From assembly GCA_019116915.1 (NCBI GenBank), contig DXAS01000175.1, positions 1-6,452 of the forward strand: a stretch of 6,452 nt of DNA. Direction: 5' to 3'. The position numbers and the translations under genes are program-made. The notes under the pieces were generated by a model. That model was not told where the DNA came from. It saw only the letters and a list, made by a program, of their open reading frames with translations, and made no database searches. Below are positions 1-5,559 of the stretch, one piece after another (the stretch's first letter is position 1; every line of letters starts with the position of its first letter). The DNA comes from Flavonifractor avicola (GTDB taxonomy: Bacteria > Bacillota > Clostridia > Oscillospirales > Oscillospiraceae).

Positions 1-967
1 GGGGCACGTTGAAGCTGGTGGGGGCCAGCAGGGCCTGGACCTCCGCCAGCACCGGCCGCACTCCCTCCATGACGCAGGTGACGCAGGTGCCGGGGGTGTC
101 CTGGGGCCGGCCGGACAGCAGCATCTCCGAGGGGTTGGGTACCTCGGTGAGACCGGCGTCCCCCATTTCGAAGACCCCGATCTCGTTGGTGGCACCGAAG
201 CGGTTCTTGGCCGCCCGGAGGATGCGGTAGGAGTTCTGCTGCTCCCCCTCGAAGTAGAGCACGCAGTCCACCATGTGCTCCAGCACCTTGGGTCCGGCAA
301 TGGAGCCCTCCTTGTTGACGTGGCCGATGACAAACACCGTCACCCCCCTGCCCTTGGCCAGATTCATCAGGGCCATGGTGCAGTCCTTCACCTGGCCGAT
401 GCTGCCGGGGGCGGCGGCCAGCTCCCCGTTGTACATGGTCTGGATGGAGTCCACGATGAGCACGTCGGGCTGAAGCTGAGTCACCGCCTCGGTCACGTCG
501 TCCATGCTGGTCTCGGCCAGCAGGTAGAGCTGCTGACCGCTCACCCCCAGCCGCTCGGCCCGCAGCTTGATCTGCCGCTCGGATTCCTCGCCGGAGACGT
601 AGAGCACCTTGGCAAACCGGCATAAATTCTGGCAGATCTGGAGCATGAGGGTGGACTTGCCGATGCCCGGGGCGCCGCCCACCAGCACCAGAGAGCCCTG
701 AACGGCGCCGCCGCCCAGCACCCGGTCCAGCTCGTTCATGCCGGTCTGGAACCGCAGCTCCCGGGTGGTCTCCACCTCGTCCATGAGCCGGGGTTTGATG
801 CTGCCCCGCCGCTCCCCCACCGTGGCCACGGCCGCGGAGCTCTTCCGCTTGGTCTCGGCGGGCTGCTCCACAATGGTGTTCCACGCCTTGCAGGCGGGGC
901 ACTGGCCCGCCCACTTGGGCAGCTCGTTGCCGCATTCAGTACAGTAAAACATGGTCTTTGCTTTCAT
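1..967 (-). CDS. radA: DNA repair protein RadA (Sms), partial: C-terminus lies beyond the left edge
   Basis: RadA is a RecA-like ATPase that promotes branch migration of recombination intermediates in DNA repair and transformation. Translating leftward from ATG 967 gives 322 unbroken codons. Visible features in order are a zinc finger (C9, C12, C23, C26), a Walker A motif GGAPGIGKST at residues 97-106, a Walker B-like strand ending IVDSIQT near 171-177, and the RadA hallmark KNRFG at 254-258. The frame is still open at the left edge in EVQALLAPTSFN, which in the family leads into the Lon-protease-like C-terminal domain; about 130 residues are missing compared with the usual ~455. An internal ATG at 952 is less likely, because GGGAGGA sits about 10 bases before 967. 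The gene follows cwlD on the same strand after 52 bases with no U-tract terminator between, so co-transcription is inferred. Identification is secure from the motifs. Confidence 0.96.
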   Translation of the reverse strand, partial: MKAKTMFYCTECGNELPKWAGQCPACKAWNTIVEQPAETKRKSSAAVATVGERRGSIKPRLMDEVETTRELRFQTGMNELDRVLGGGAVQGSLVLVGGAPGIGKSTLMLQICQNLCRFAKVLYVSGEESERQIKLRAERLGVSGQQLYLLAETSMDDVTEAVTQLQPDVLIVDSIQTMYNGELAAAPGSIGQVKDCTMALMNLAKGRGVTVFVIGHVNKEGSIAGPKVLEHMVDCVLYFEGEQQNSYRILRAAKNRFGATNEIGVFEMGDAGLTEVPNPSEMLLSGRPQDTPGTCVTCVMEGVRPVLAEVQALLAPTSFNVP

Positions 968-999
968 GGGTGGATGATCCTCCCTTTATTCTTTGGTGT

Positions 1000-1016
1000 A
1001 GCCGCCCTGTACGGCG
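1000..1016 (-). other. Small GC hairpin between cwlD and radA
   Basis: CCGCC and GGCGG flank a six-base CTGTAC spacer just after the cwlD stop. No run of T follows on the leftward strand, so it does not look like an intrinsic terminator. It may mark the 3' side of cwlD mRNA or slow decay, but no role can be shown. Confidence 0.35.
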
Positions 1017-1019
1017 GTG

Positions 1020-1727
1020 TTACGATGTAAAATTGCCCTCATATTGCAGCCACGCCCCGGTGAGAGCGGCGGCCAGCTGGAGCTGATAACCCTCCGAGCG
1101 CAGCTTGCCCTCCTCCTCCGGGTTGGACAGAAAGCCGCACTCTACCAGAATGGCAGGGCGTGTAATGTGGTTCATGAGGTAGACCGTGTCCGGAATGGGC
1201 TTGGCCTGGCGCTCATTGGTTTGGTCCACCGTCTGCCGCAGCACCTCCTGGGTGTGGACGGCAAACTCCTGGCTTCCCTGGGTGGGGGCGTAAAACACCT
1301 GTGCCCCGTGGTACTTGGCGTTGGTGAACATATTCTGATGGATGCTCAGCAGCACCCCGTTTTCCGTCCCCTCCACCATCGCTACCCGGTTTTTCAGGTC
1401 AGAGACCTTCTTCTCTCTTAATGTATCCGCCGACGGGTCGTGGAGAGATATATCCTCCTGCCGCAGCACCACCGGCGATTGGCCGCACAGCCCCAGCAGC
1501 AGATCCAGCTTCTGGACGATGGCCAGATTGATCTGGCTCTCCGGTACGCCGGTCAGGGATACAGCGCCCCCGTCCTCCCCGCCGTGGCCTGCGTCCAGCA
1601 CCAGAACGGGTCGTCCGCTGTCCATAGGCCCCACGGTCTGGATGGCCCCGCTCGGCCAGAACACCAGATAACCGGCGGTGGCCAGAGCCAGCACCCACAG
1701 CAGGGCCCACTGTCCGATCCGCTTCAT
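1020..1727 (-). CDS. cwlD: N-acetylmuramoyl-L-alanine amidase CwlD (germination-specific)
   Basis: This is a 235-residue Amidase_3 zinc enzyme, nearly the length of Bacillus subtilis CwlD. In that family CwlD removes the peptide from muramic acid during cortex synthesis, the first step towards the muramic-delta-lactam that germination lytic enzymes recognise. An N-terminal hydrophobic stretch (about residues 7-24) is a signal or membrane anchor. Zinc ligands are H48 in DAGHGGEDGGA, E63 in PESQINL and H130 in LLSIHQN; the catalytic glutamate is E196 in ILVECGFLSNPEE. The start at ATG 1727 is preceded by a G-rich Shine-Dalgarno (AAGGGGGGAG) about 4-6 bases away. It is first in a leftward pair with radA. 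A long hairpin-rich region lies upstream, with a candidate sigma-A-type promoter at 1955-1983; a weak GCATATT-like sporulation box is nearer at 1749-1758. The length and single amidase domain favour CwlD over a vegetative AmiC-type autolysin, but without neighbouring sporulation genes that subfamily assignment is inference. Confidence 0.88.
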   Translation of the reverse strand: MKRIGQWALLWVLALATAGYLVFWPSGAIQTVGPMDSGRPVLVLDAGHGGEDGGAVSLTGVPESQINLAIVQKLDLLLGLCGQSPVVLRQEDISLHDPSADTLREKKVSDLKNRVAMVEGTENGVLLSIHQNMFTNAKYHGAQVFYAPTQGSQEFAVHTQEVLRQTVDQTNERQAKPIPDTVYLMNHITRPAILVECGFLSNPEEEGKLRSEGYQLQLAAALTGAWLQYEGNFTS

Positions 1728-1797
1728 ACCGCTCCCCCCTTTTCAAGGAAGAATATGCGGCGGCGGGGCGGGATAGAAGAAACCGTCCCTGCTATTC

Positions 1798-1875
1798 CAC
1801 CATGACAACAAGCGGCAGAACCGCTTGTCCGCCGGAACCTCGGCGGAAGCCGGCTTTGCCGGCTTGGTCATGGTG
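1798..1875. repeat. Palindrome cluster 1: three perfect hairpins enclosed by a 9-bp stem (four-way junction)
   Basis: The outer arms CACCATGAC (1798-1806) and GTCATGGTG (1867-1875) pair perfectly over 9 bp. Inside, nearly every base is used by three abutting perfect hairpins. The first is ACAAGCGG/CCGCTTGT with a 5-base loop (1808-1828). The second is CCGCCG/CGGCGG with a 6-base loop (1829-1846). The third is AAGCCGGC/GCCGGCTT with a TTT loop (1847-1865). Only A1807 and G1866 are unpaired at the junction. The 78-base cloverleaf is the size of a tRNA but lacks tRNA arm lengths, an anticodon loop and the T-loop GTTC. It could be an RNA fold on either strand, an interspersed palindromic element, or a DNA structure. 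The pairing is seen directly; the function is unknown. Confidence 0.72.
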
Positions 1876-1879
1876 TAAC

Positions 1880-1954
1880 AAGCGCAAGCTGCCCTTTGCG
1901 TTCAAAGGGCAGGCGCATGGAATGCGCAGCCGCATATCTGCGGCACCTGTGCTT
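1880..1954. repeat. Palindrome cluster 2: second four-way junction in tandem
   Basis: Beginning four bases after cluster 1, the outer arms AAGCGCA (1880-1886) and TGTGCTT (1948-1954) pair over 7 bp with one G-T wobble. They enclose three more hairpins. The first is CTGCCCTTTG/CAAAGGGCAG with a CGTT loop (1889-1912, 10 bp). The second is GCGCAT/ATGCGC with a GGA loop (1913-1927). The third is GCCGCA/TGCGGC with a TATC loop (1929-1944). The outer stem is weaker than in cluster 1, and it would be cut if leftward transcription starts near 1948, so this closing stem is the least certain element. The octamer AACAAGCG occurs in both clusters (1807-1814 and 1877-1884), which hints at a duplicated unit. 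Confidence 0.6.
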
Positions 1955-1983
1955 ATTCTACCATGAAGCGCCCCGCTTGTCCA
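1955..1983 (-). promoter_or_regulatory. Candidate sigma-A promoter for cwlD-radA, extended -10
   Basis: Read leftward, TGGACA (1983-1978; 5 of 6 to TTGACA) is followed after exactly 17 bases by TAGAAT (1960-1955; 5 of 6 to TATAAT). TGG immediately before the -10 gives an extended -10. Start of transcription is expected near 1948, giving a leader of about 220 bases that contains all of palindrome cluster 1 and most of cluster 2. The spacer contains a small palindrome, AGCG-CCC-CGCT (1967-1977). In Bacillus cwlD is under sporulation sigma factors, so a vegetative promoter would be a difference; this is a sequence-only prediction. Confidence 0.5.
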
Positions 1984-1991
1984 AATTTCTG

Positions 1992-2020
1992 TTGCCTTTT
2001 TGCCGCCCAGGGACTAAGAT
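1992..2020 (+). promoter_or_regulatory. Candidate sigma-A promoter for the anomerase gene
   Basis: TTGCCT (1992-1997) and TAAGAT (2015-2020) are separated by 17 bases and each match the consensus at 4 of 6. The start would be near 2027, leaving about 22 bases of leader with the GGAGGTGA ribosome site at 2036-2043. Its -35 box lies only 8 bases from the -35 of the leftward candidate, a compact back-to-back arrangement. Confidence 0.4.
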
Positions 2021-2048
2021 GGAAGCAACAACCATGGAGGTGAGCCCA

Positions 2049-2501
2049 ATGGTCATTGATAAAATGAAAAACGCGCCCCTGTATTACGGTCTGGGCCAGC
2101 GGTTCCAGCAGGCCCTGGAGTGGCTGGCCAAGGTGGACCCGGATACCCTGACCCCCGGCCAGAGAGTTGACATCGATGGCGACAACGTGTACGCCACCCG
2201 GTTTGACGTGGACACCAAGCTCCCCGCCGACTGCAAGCTGGAGTGCCACCGGGATTACGCCGATATTCAGTATGTGGTATCCGGCACCGAGGGCATGGGC
2301 TACTCCCTGCCCGACGCCCCCCTGAAGCAGCTCAGCGAGTACACCCCCGATATCCAGTTCTTCACCACCGACTGGGACACCCTCACCGTCCGGCCCGGCA
2401 CCTTCTACATCGTCTGGCCCCAGGATCTCCACGCCCCCCGTGTGGCGCTGGAGTCCCCCGTGCCTGTGAAGGTCATTGTGGCCAAGGTAAAGCTCTCCTG
2501 A
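2049..2501 (+). CDS. YhcH/YjgK/YiaL (DUF386) family protein, probable sugar anomerase
   Basis: This 150-residue protein matches the usual length of the YhcH/YjgK/YiaL family, cupin-fold cytoplasmic proteins of which E. coli YhcH (NanQ) interconverts N-acetylneuraminate anomers. The family core is visible as ECHRDYADIQYVVSGTE (residues 65-81) with E65, H67, D72 and Q74, and a second metal-site region WPQDLHAP with H128. Three in-frame ATGs exist at 2019, 2034 and 2049. The last is chosen because GGAGGTGA ends 5 bases before it and the product then starts MVIDK, as homologues do; the first overlaps the predicted -10 box. No sialic acid lyase, kinase or transporter gene is in the window, so the exact sugar is open (sialic acid, or another sugar as proposed for relatives in xylose and beta-galactoside loci). 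It is monocistronic, ending in a terminator. Confidence 0.87.
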   Translation: MVIDKMKNAPLYYGLGQRFQQALEWLAKVDPDTLTPGQRVDIDGDNVYATRFDVDTKLPADCKLECHRDYADIQYVVSGTEGMGYSLPDAPLKQLSEYTPDIQFFTTDWDTLTVRPGTFYIVWPQDLHAPRVALESPVPVKVIVAKVKLS

Positions 2502-2506
2502 CCGTC

Positions 2507-2545
2507 AAAAAAGGACCGCCCTCATCACCTGGGCGGTCTTTTTTT
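2507..2545 (+). terminator. Intrinsic terminator after the anomerase gene
   Basis: GACCGCCC (2514-2521) and GGGCGGTC (2531-2538) form a perfect 8-bp stem with a 9-base loop, followed by seven T (2539-2545). An A-run at 2507-2512 precedes the stem, so it could also act weakly in the opposite direction. It begins six bases after the stop codon. Confidence 0.93.
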
Positions 2546-2576
2546 ATGCCTCAGCTGATAAACGCCCTGGATGTGG

Positions 2577-2611
2577 TATGAAATTTTATGCAATATTTAA
2601 TGAAATAATAT
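2577..2611 (+). promoter_or_regulatory. A/T-rich block upstream of the surface peptidase promoter (UP-element-like)
   Basis: Almost pure A/T over about 35 bases contrasts with the GC-rich surroundings and ends at the -35 box. AATATT occurs twice, at 2592-2597 and 2607-2612, 15 bases apart. Such tracts often bind the RNA polymerase alpha subunit or bend DNA and raise promoter strength; a repressor site is also possible. Confidence 0.45.
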
Positions 2612-2640
2612 TTGATTTATGCAGCGGATGGTGCTATACT
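2612..2640 (+). promoter_or_regulatory. Sigma-A promoter for the SLH peptidase gene
   Basis: TTGATT (2612-2617) and TATACT (2635-2640) are separated by 17 bases, and TGC before the -10 gives an extended -10. Start of transcription is predicted near 2647, leaving about 44 bases of leader. Together with the A/T block upstream this is the best-looking promoter in the window. It also rules out translation from ATG 2619, which lies inside it. Confidence 0.75.
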
Positions 2641-2690
2641 CAGAGACGCGTCCAAGAGACGACGGCAAATCTGTAAAAGGGATGAAGCAA

Positions 2691-4904
2691 ATGAAACAGA
2701 AACGGTTGAAACAGCTTGGAGCGGCACTGCTGGCCGGTTCCCTGGTGGTAAGCAGCGGCGTCAGCGCCAGTGCCTGCTGTGGTCTGTATGTAGGCAGCCA
2801 GCAGTCAGAAAACGGCTCTACCTATGTGGGCCGCTCGGAAGACATCGGCAAGCTGTACGACAAAGTGTTTGAGGTGCGCCCGGCGGCCGATCACGCCGAG
2901 GGCGAGATGTATGAAGATACATACGGCTTCTCTATGCCCTATCCCTCCCATACCTATCGCTATACTGTGCTGCGGGACTCCATCGAGCAGGGCGAGTCTG
3001 TGGTGGATGAGGACGGCAACCTGGTGCGTGAGGCCTACGGCGAGGTGGGCATGAACGAAAAGGGCGTCTCCGTCAGCGCCACCGTGTCCACTTCCTATAA
3101 CGCCAATGCCAAAGCCGCCGATCCCCTGGTGGATACCGGCATCTGCGAGATCTCCCTCACCTCCGTGATCCTGATGTCGGCAGACTCCGCTCGGGACGGC
3201 GTGGAGAAGCTGGCCGCCATCATCGATACCTACGGCTCCGGCGAGTGCAACTCCTTCACCATCAGCGATGCCAACGAGGTGTGGGACTTTGAGACCCTGT
3301 CCGGCCACCAGTATGTGGCCATGAAGATGCCCGACGACAAGGTGTCCGTCAACCCTAACATGGTGGTGATGAACGAGATCGACGTCTCCGACCCCGAGAA
3401 CGTGGTGGCCTCCGCCGACCTGATCTCCCTGCCTCTGGAGAACGGCTTCCTGGTGTCCTCTCAGCAGGGCAAGGTGGCCGATGACCAGATCACCAAGATC
3501 GACATCCAGAAGACCTACGGCTCCGAGGACTTCGGCAACGGCCAGTACTTCCGTTACTGGCAGGGCGTCAACTACCTGAACGAAGAGCTGTCCCAGTCCG
3601 TTTCCGTGGAGCGGGACGGTGAGGCTGCCCCCGAGGGCCCCTTCAATATGCTCTTTGAGGCCGATCATCAGCTGACCACCTACGAGGTGCTGCGGCTGCT
3701 GGCCTGCCGCGGCGAGGGTACTGAGTATGCCGCCGACAATAACCCGGAGAAGAATCCCAACGGCACCGCCATCGGCAACGAGCGCCAGGCCGAGTGCCAT
3801 GTGTTCGAGATCCGCAGCGATATGCCCGAGGCTCTGGCCACCATCCAGTGGCAGACCATGTCCCGGGCTGAGTTCTCCGTCTACCTGCCCTACTACAGCA
3901 ACCTGCTGACCGACACCTCCGACATCTTCCAGACCGAGTACAGCCCCAGCATCAAGGACATCGAGGAAGTGCTGGATGATGAGGACTTCCCTGCTGAGAC
4001 TTCCGCCTACTGGGTATTTACCGCCATCAACGACCTGTGCGACAATGACCGGGAGCGCTATGGCGCCAACGTGAAGCTCTACTGGGAGAACTATCAGAAG
4101 GCCCTCATCGAGCAGCAGGAGGCAGTGGATGAGTCCATGACCGCCCTCTATGAGAAGAACCCGGAGCTGGCCGAGCAGGCCGCTACTGCCCTGGCCAAGG
4201 GCGTCTCCGAGGAGGCCTTCGAGAACGCCAAGATCATCCTCACCGAGCTGCGGGCCTTCATCGCCGCCGACCAGGCCGGTGAGCTGACCGAGGAGGACGT
4301 GTTTACCCCCTCTGTTCTGACCGAGAACAAAATGCCCACCTACTCCATGGATATGGCCTACAGCTTTGACGATGTGGACTCCTCCGCCTGGTACGCCGAC
4401 GCGGTGTCCTATGTGGCGGAAAACGGCATCATGAACGGCGCCGGCAACGGCACCTTCGCTCCCGACACCGTGATGTCCCGTGCCATGCTGGTACAGGTAC
4501 TGTACAACCTGGAGGGCAAGCCTGAGGCTGCCGACTGCACCTTCACCGACGTTGCGGCGGATGCCTGGTATGCCGATGCTGTGGCCTGGGCTGCCGACGC
4601 TGGTATCGTCACCGGTGTGTCCGACATCACCTTTGCCCCCGATCAGATGATGACCCGGGAGCAGATCGCCACCATCCTCTATCGCTATGCCGCCTACAAG
4701 AACTATGATGTGACGGCGTCCAACGATCTGAGCAGCTACACCGACGCCGGCCAGATCGGCTCCTATGCCGTTGAGGCCATGCAGTGGGCCAACGGCGCGG
4801 GCCTGATCACCGGCAGCACCGCTACCACCCTCAATCCCCTGGGCAGCGCCACCCGGGCGGAAGTGGCTACCATTCTCATGCGCTTCCTGGAGAGCGTAGG
4901 CTAA
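2691..4904 (+). CDS. Secreted C69-family peptidase (dipeptidase A-like) with three C-terminal SLH domains
   Basis: The product is 737 residues. A signal peptide (residues 1-28: basic MKQKRLK, hydrophobic core, ASA site) is followed directly by Cys29-Cys30. C69 enzymes are Ntn hydrolases with an N-terminal cysteine nucleophile; CCGLYVG aligns with the CTTILVG-type start of lactobacillar PepD, making Cys29 the likely nucleophile. Supporting motifs are GSTYVGRSED (about 42-51), NEKGVSVSAT (122-131) and DANEVWDFE (193-201). A helical segment (about 460-545) leads to three SLH repeats near 558-602, 618-664 and 682-735, the last two with TRE/TRAE signatures. SLH domains hold proteins on secondary cell-wall polymer, so a cell-surface peptidase is inferred; the substrate is unknown. 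ATG 2691 is chosen because AAAAGGG lies 9 bases before it; ATG 2682 abuts that site, and 2619 is inside the promoter. Codons are strongly C/G-ending, consistent with good expression. Related C59-type amide hydrolases are a less likely identity. Confidence 0.88.
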   Translation: MKQKRLKQLGAALLAGSLVVSSGVSASACCGLYVGSQQSENGSTYVGRSEDIGKLYDKVFEVRPAADHAEGEMYEDTYGFSMPYPSHTYRYTVLRDSIEQGESVVDEDGNLVREAYGEVGMNEKGVSVSATVSTSYNANAKAADPLVDTGICEISLTSVILMSADSARDGVEKLAAIIDTYGSGECNSFTISDANEVWDFETLSGHQYVAMKMPDDKVSVNPNMVVMNEIDVSDPENVVASADLISLPLENGFLVSSQQGKVADDQITKIDIQKTYGSEDFGNGQYFRYWQGVNYLNEELSQSVSVERDGEAAPEGPFNMLFEADHQLTTYEVLRLLACRGEGTEYAADNNPEKNPNGTAIGNERQAECHVFEIRSDMPEALATIQWQTMSRAEFSVYLPYYSNLLTDTSDIFQTEYSPSIKDIEEVLDDEDFPAETSAYWVFTAINDLCDNDRERYGANVKLYWENYQKALIEQQEAVDESMTALYEKNPELAEQAATALAKGVSEEAFENAKIILTELRAFIAADQAGELTEEDVFTPSVLTENKMPTYSMDMAYSFDDVDSSAWYADAVSYVAENGIMNGAGNGTFAPDTVMSRAMLVQVLYNLEGKPEAADCTFTDVAADAWYADAVAWAADAGIVTGVSDITFAPDQMMTREQIATILYRYAAYKNYDVTASNDLSSYTDAGQIGSYAVEAMQWANGAGLITGSTATTLNPLGSATRAEVATILMRFLESVG

Positions 4905-4919
4905 TCACCCTTCCTATGA

Positions 4920-4951
4920 CAAGAGGCCGACCCTGATGGGTCGGCCTCTTG
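4920..4951. terminator. Bidirectional terminator between convergent genes
   Basis: A perfect 14-bp stem, CAAGAGGCCGACCC (4920-4933) with GGGTCGGCCTCTTG (4938-4951), closes on a TGAT loop. It lies 15 bases after the rightward peptidase stop and 5 bases after the leftward cotJC stop. T content after the stem is modest rightward (GTGTTATT) and poor leftward, so it probably works best for the peptidase gene while also shielding the 3' end of cotJC mRNA. Confidence 0.8.
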
Positions 4952-4956
4952 TGTTA

Positions 4957-5559
4957 TTACTTGGCGGTATCGAAGGCGGGGTTGGTGAAGTAGACGTTCT
5001 TCTGGTCCATCTTCTCCTTGGCCAGGCGCACCGCCTCGCCGAAGCGCTGGAAGTGGACGACCTCGCGCTCCCGCAGGAAGCGGATCACGTCGCTGACGTC
5101 GGGATCGTCGCTGAGACGCAGGATGTTGTCATAGGTGACCCGCGCCTTTTGTTCGGCAGCCATATCCTCCGTGAGGTCGGCGATCACATCCCCCTTGACG
5201 CCGATACCGGCGGCGTTCCAGGGAGCGCCGGAGGCGGCGGTGGGATAGATGCCGGTGGTGTGGTCCACAAAATAGGGGGCGAAGCCGCCCTCTCTCAGCT
5301 GCTCCTGGGTCAGTCCCCGGGTAAGCTGATGGACGATGGCACCGATCATTTCCAGGTGGCCCAGTTCTTCGGTACCGATGTCGGTGAGCAGGCCCTTCAG
5401 TTCGGGATAGGGCATGGCGTACCGCTGGGACAGATAGCGCAGAGAGGCGCCCAGCTCGCCGTCAGGTCCGCCGTACTGGCTGATGACCCAGGCGGCCAGC
5501 TTGGGGTTGGGGGTCTTGATGCGCACGGGGTATTGCAGCTTCTTCTCGTACTGGAACAT
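4957..5559 (-). CDS. cotJC: CotJC, manganese-catalase-like spore coat protein
   Basis: The 200-residue product belongs to the ferritin-like manganese catalase family and resembles the spore coat protein CotJC (about 189 residues in B. subtilis). The di-manganese ligands of Lactobacillus plantarum catalase are matched by E35 (DGELGAS), E65 and H68 (TEELGHLE), E136 (AAEQKAR) and H169 (REVVHFQ). The 33-residue gap between the last two is the same as in that enzyme, so the metal site appears intact and peroxide breakdown is plausible, though enzyme activity is not proven for all CotJC. The start ATG overlaps the upstream stop (TAATG), and a strong GGAAGGAGGGG lies inside the end of the upstream gene, indicating translational coupling. 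In Bacillus the cotJ operon is expressed in the mother cell under sigma-E, and its products form an inner coat assembly. Confidence 0.93.
   Translation of the reverse strand: MFQYEKKLQYPVRIKTPNPKLAAWVISQYGGPDGELGASLRYLSQRYAMPYPELKGLLTDIGTEELGHLEMIGAIVHQLTRGLTQEQLREGGFAPYFVDHTTGIYPTAASGAPWNAAGIGVKGDVIADLTEDMAAEQKARVTYDNILRLSDDPDVSDVIRFLREREVVHFQRFGEAVRLAKEKMDQKNVYFTNPAFDTAK

Larger units (their letters stand above)
1728..2048. other. Gene-free divergent intergenic region, palindrome-rich
   Basis: About 320 bases separate the starts of the leftward cwlD and the rightward anomerase gene. No credible coding sequence lies here; an in-frame ATG at 1896 sits inside a hairpin and has no ribosome site. 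The content is a G-rich stretch next to cwlD (1755-1772), two cloverleaf-like palindrome clusters (1798-1875, 1880-1954), an imperfect 16-17-base direct repeat (1790-1805, 1950-1966), and two candidate promoters pointing apart (1955-1983 leftward, 1992-2020 rightward). Confidence 0.8.

Noticed and set aside
1749..1780. Sporulation sigma-E/G promoter close to cwlD
   Set aside because: Read leftward, GCATATTCTT resembles a sporulation -10 and would fit cwlD biology, but the -35 candidate (TCTATCC) is poor. It is kept only as an alternative to the 1955-1983 promoter.
1798..1875. tRNA gene, suggested by a 78-base cloverleaf
   Set aside because: Stem lengths (9, 8, 6 and 8 bp) and loop sizes do not match tRNA arms. 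There is no 7-base anticodon loop and no GTTCGA-type T loop.
1728..1954. Known riboswitch or T-box leader for cwlD
   Set aside because: I looked for a T-box antiterminator signature and for hallmarks of c-di-AMP, c-di-GMP, TPP and SAM riboswitches, found none, and saw no terminator helix with a U-tract before cwlD.
1896..2048. N-terminal extension of the anomerase from ATG 1896
   Set aside because: It would translate the palindrome cluster and the predicted promoter. There is no ribosome site at 1896, and ATG 2049 has GGAGGTGA and gives the family's usual length.
2595..2620. Horizontal acquisition suggested by the A/T-rich block
   Set aside because: The block is short, ends exactly at a promoter, and the downstream gene has the same GC-rich codon use as its neighbours, so an upstream promoter element explains it better.
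2805..3800. A 331-codon open frame on the minus strand opposite the SLH peptidase
   Set aside because: Its translation is a low-complexity Gly/His/Val/Leu mix, as expected from the complement of C-ending codons in a strongly biased gene. It has no family motif, and the plus-strand gene is secure.
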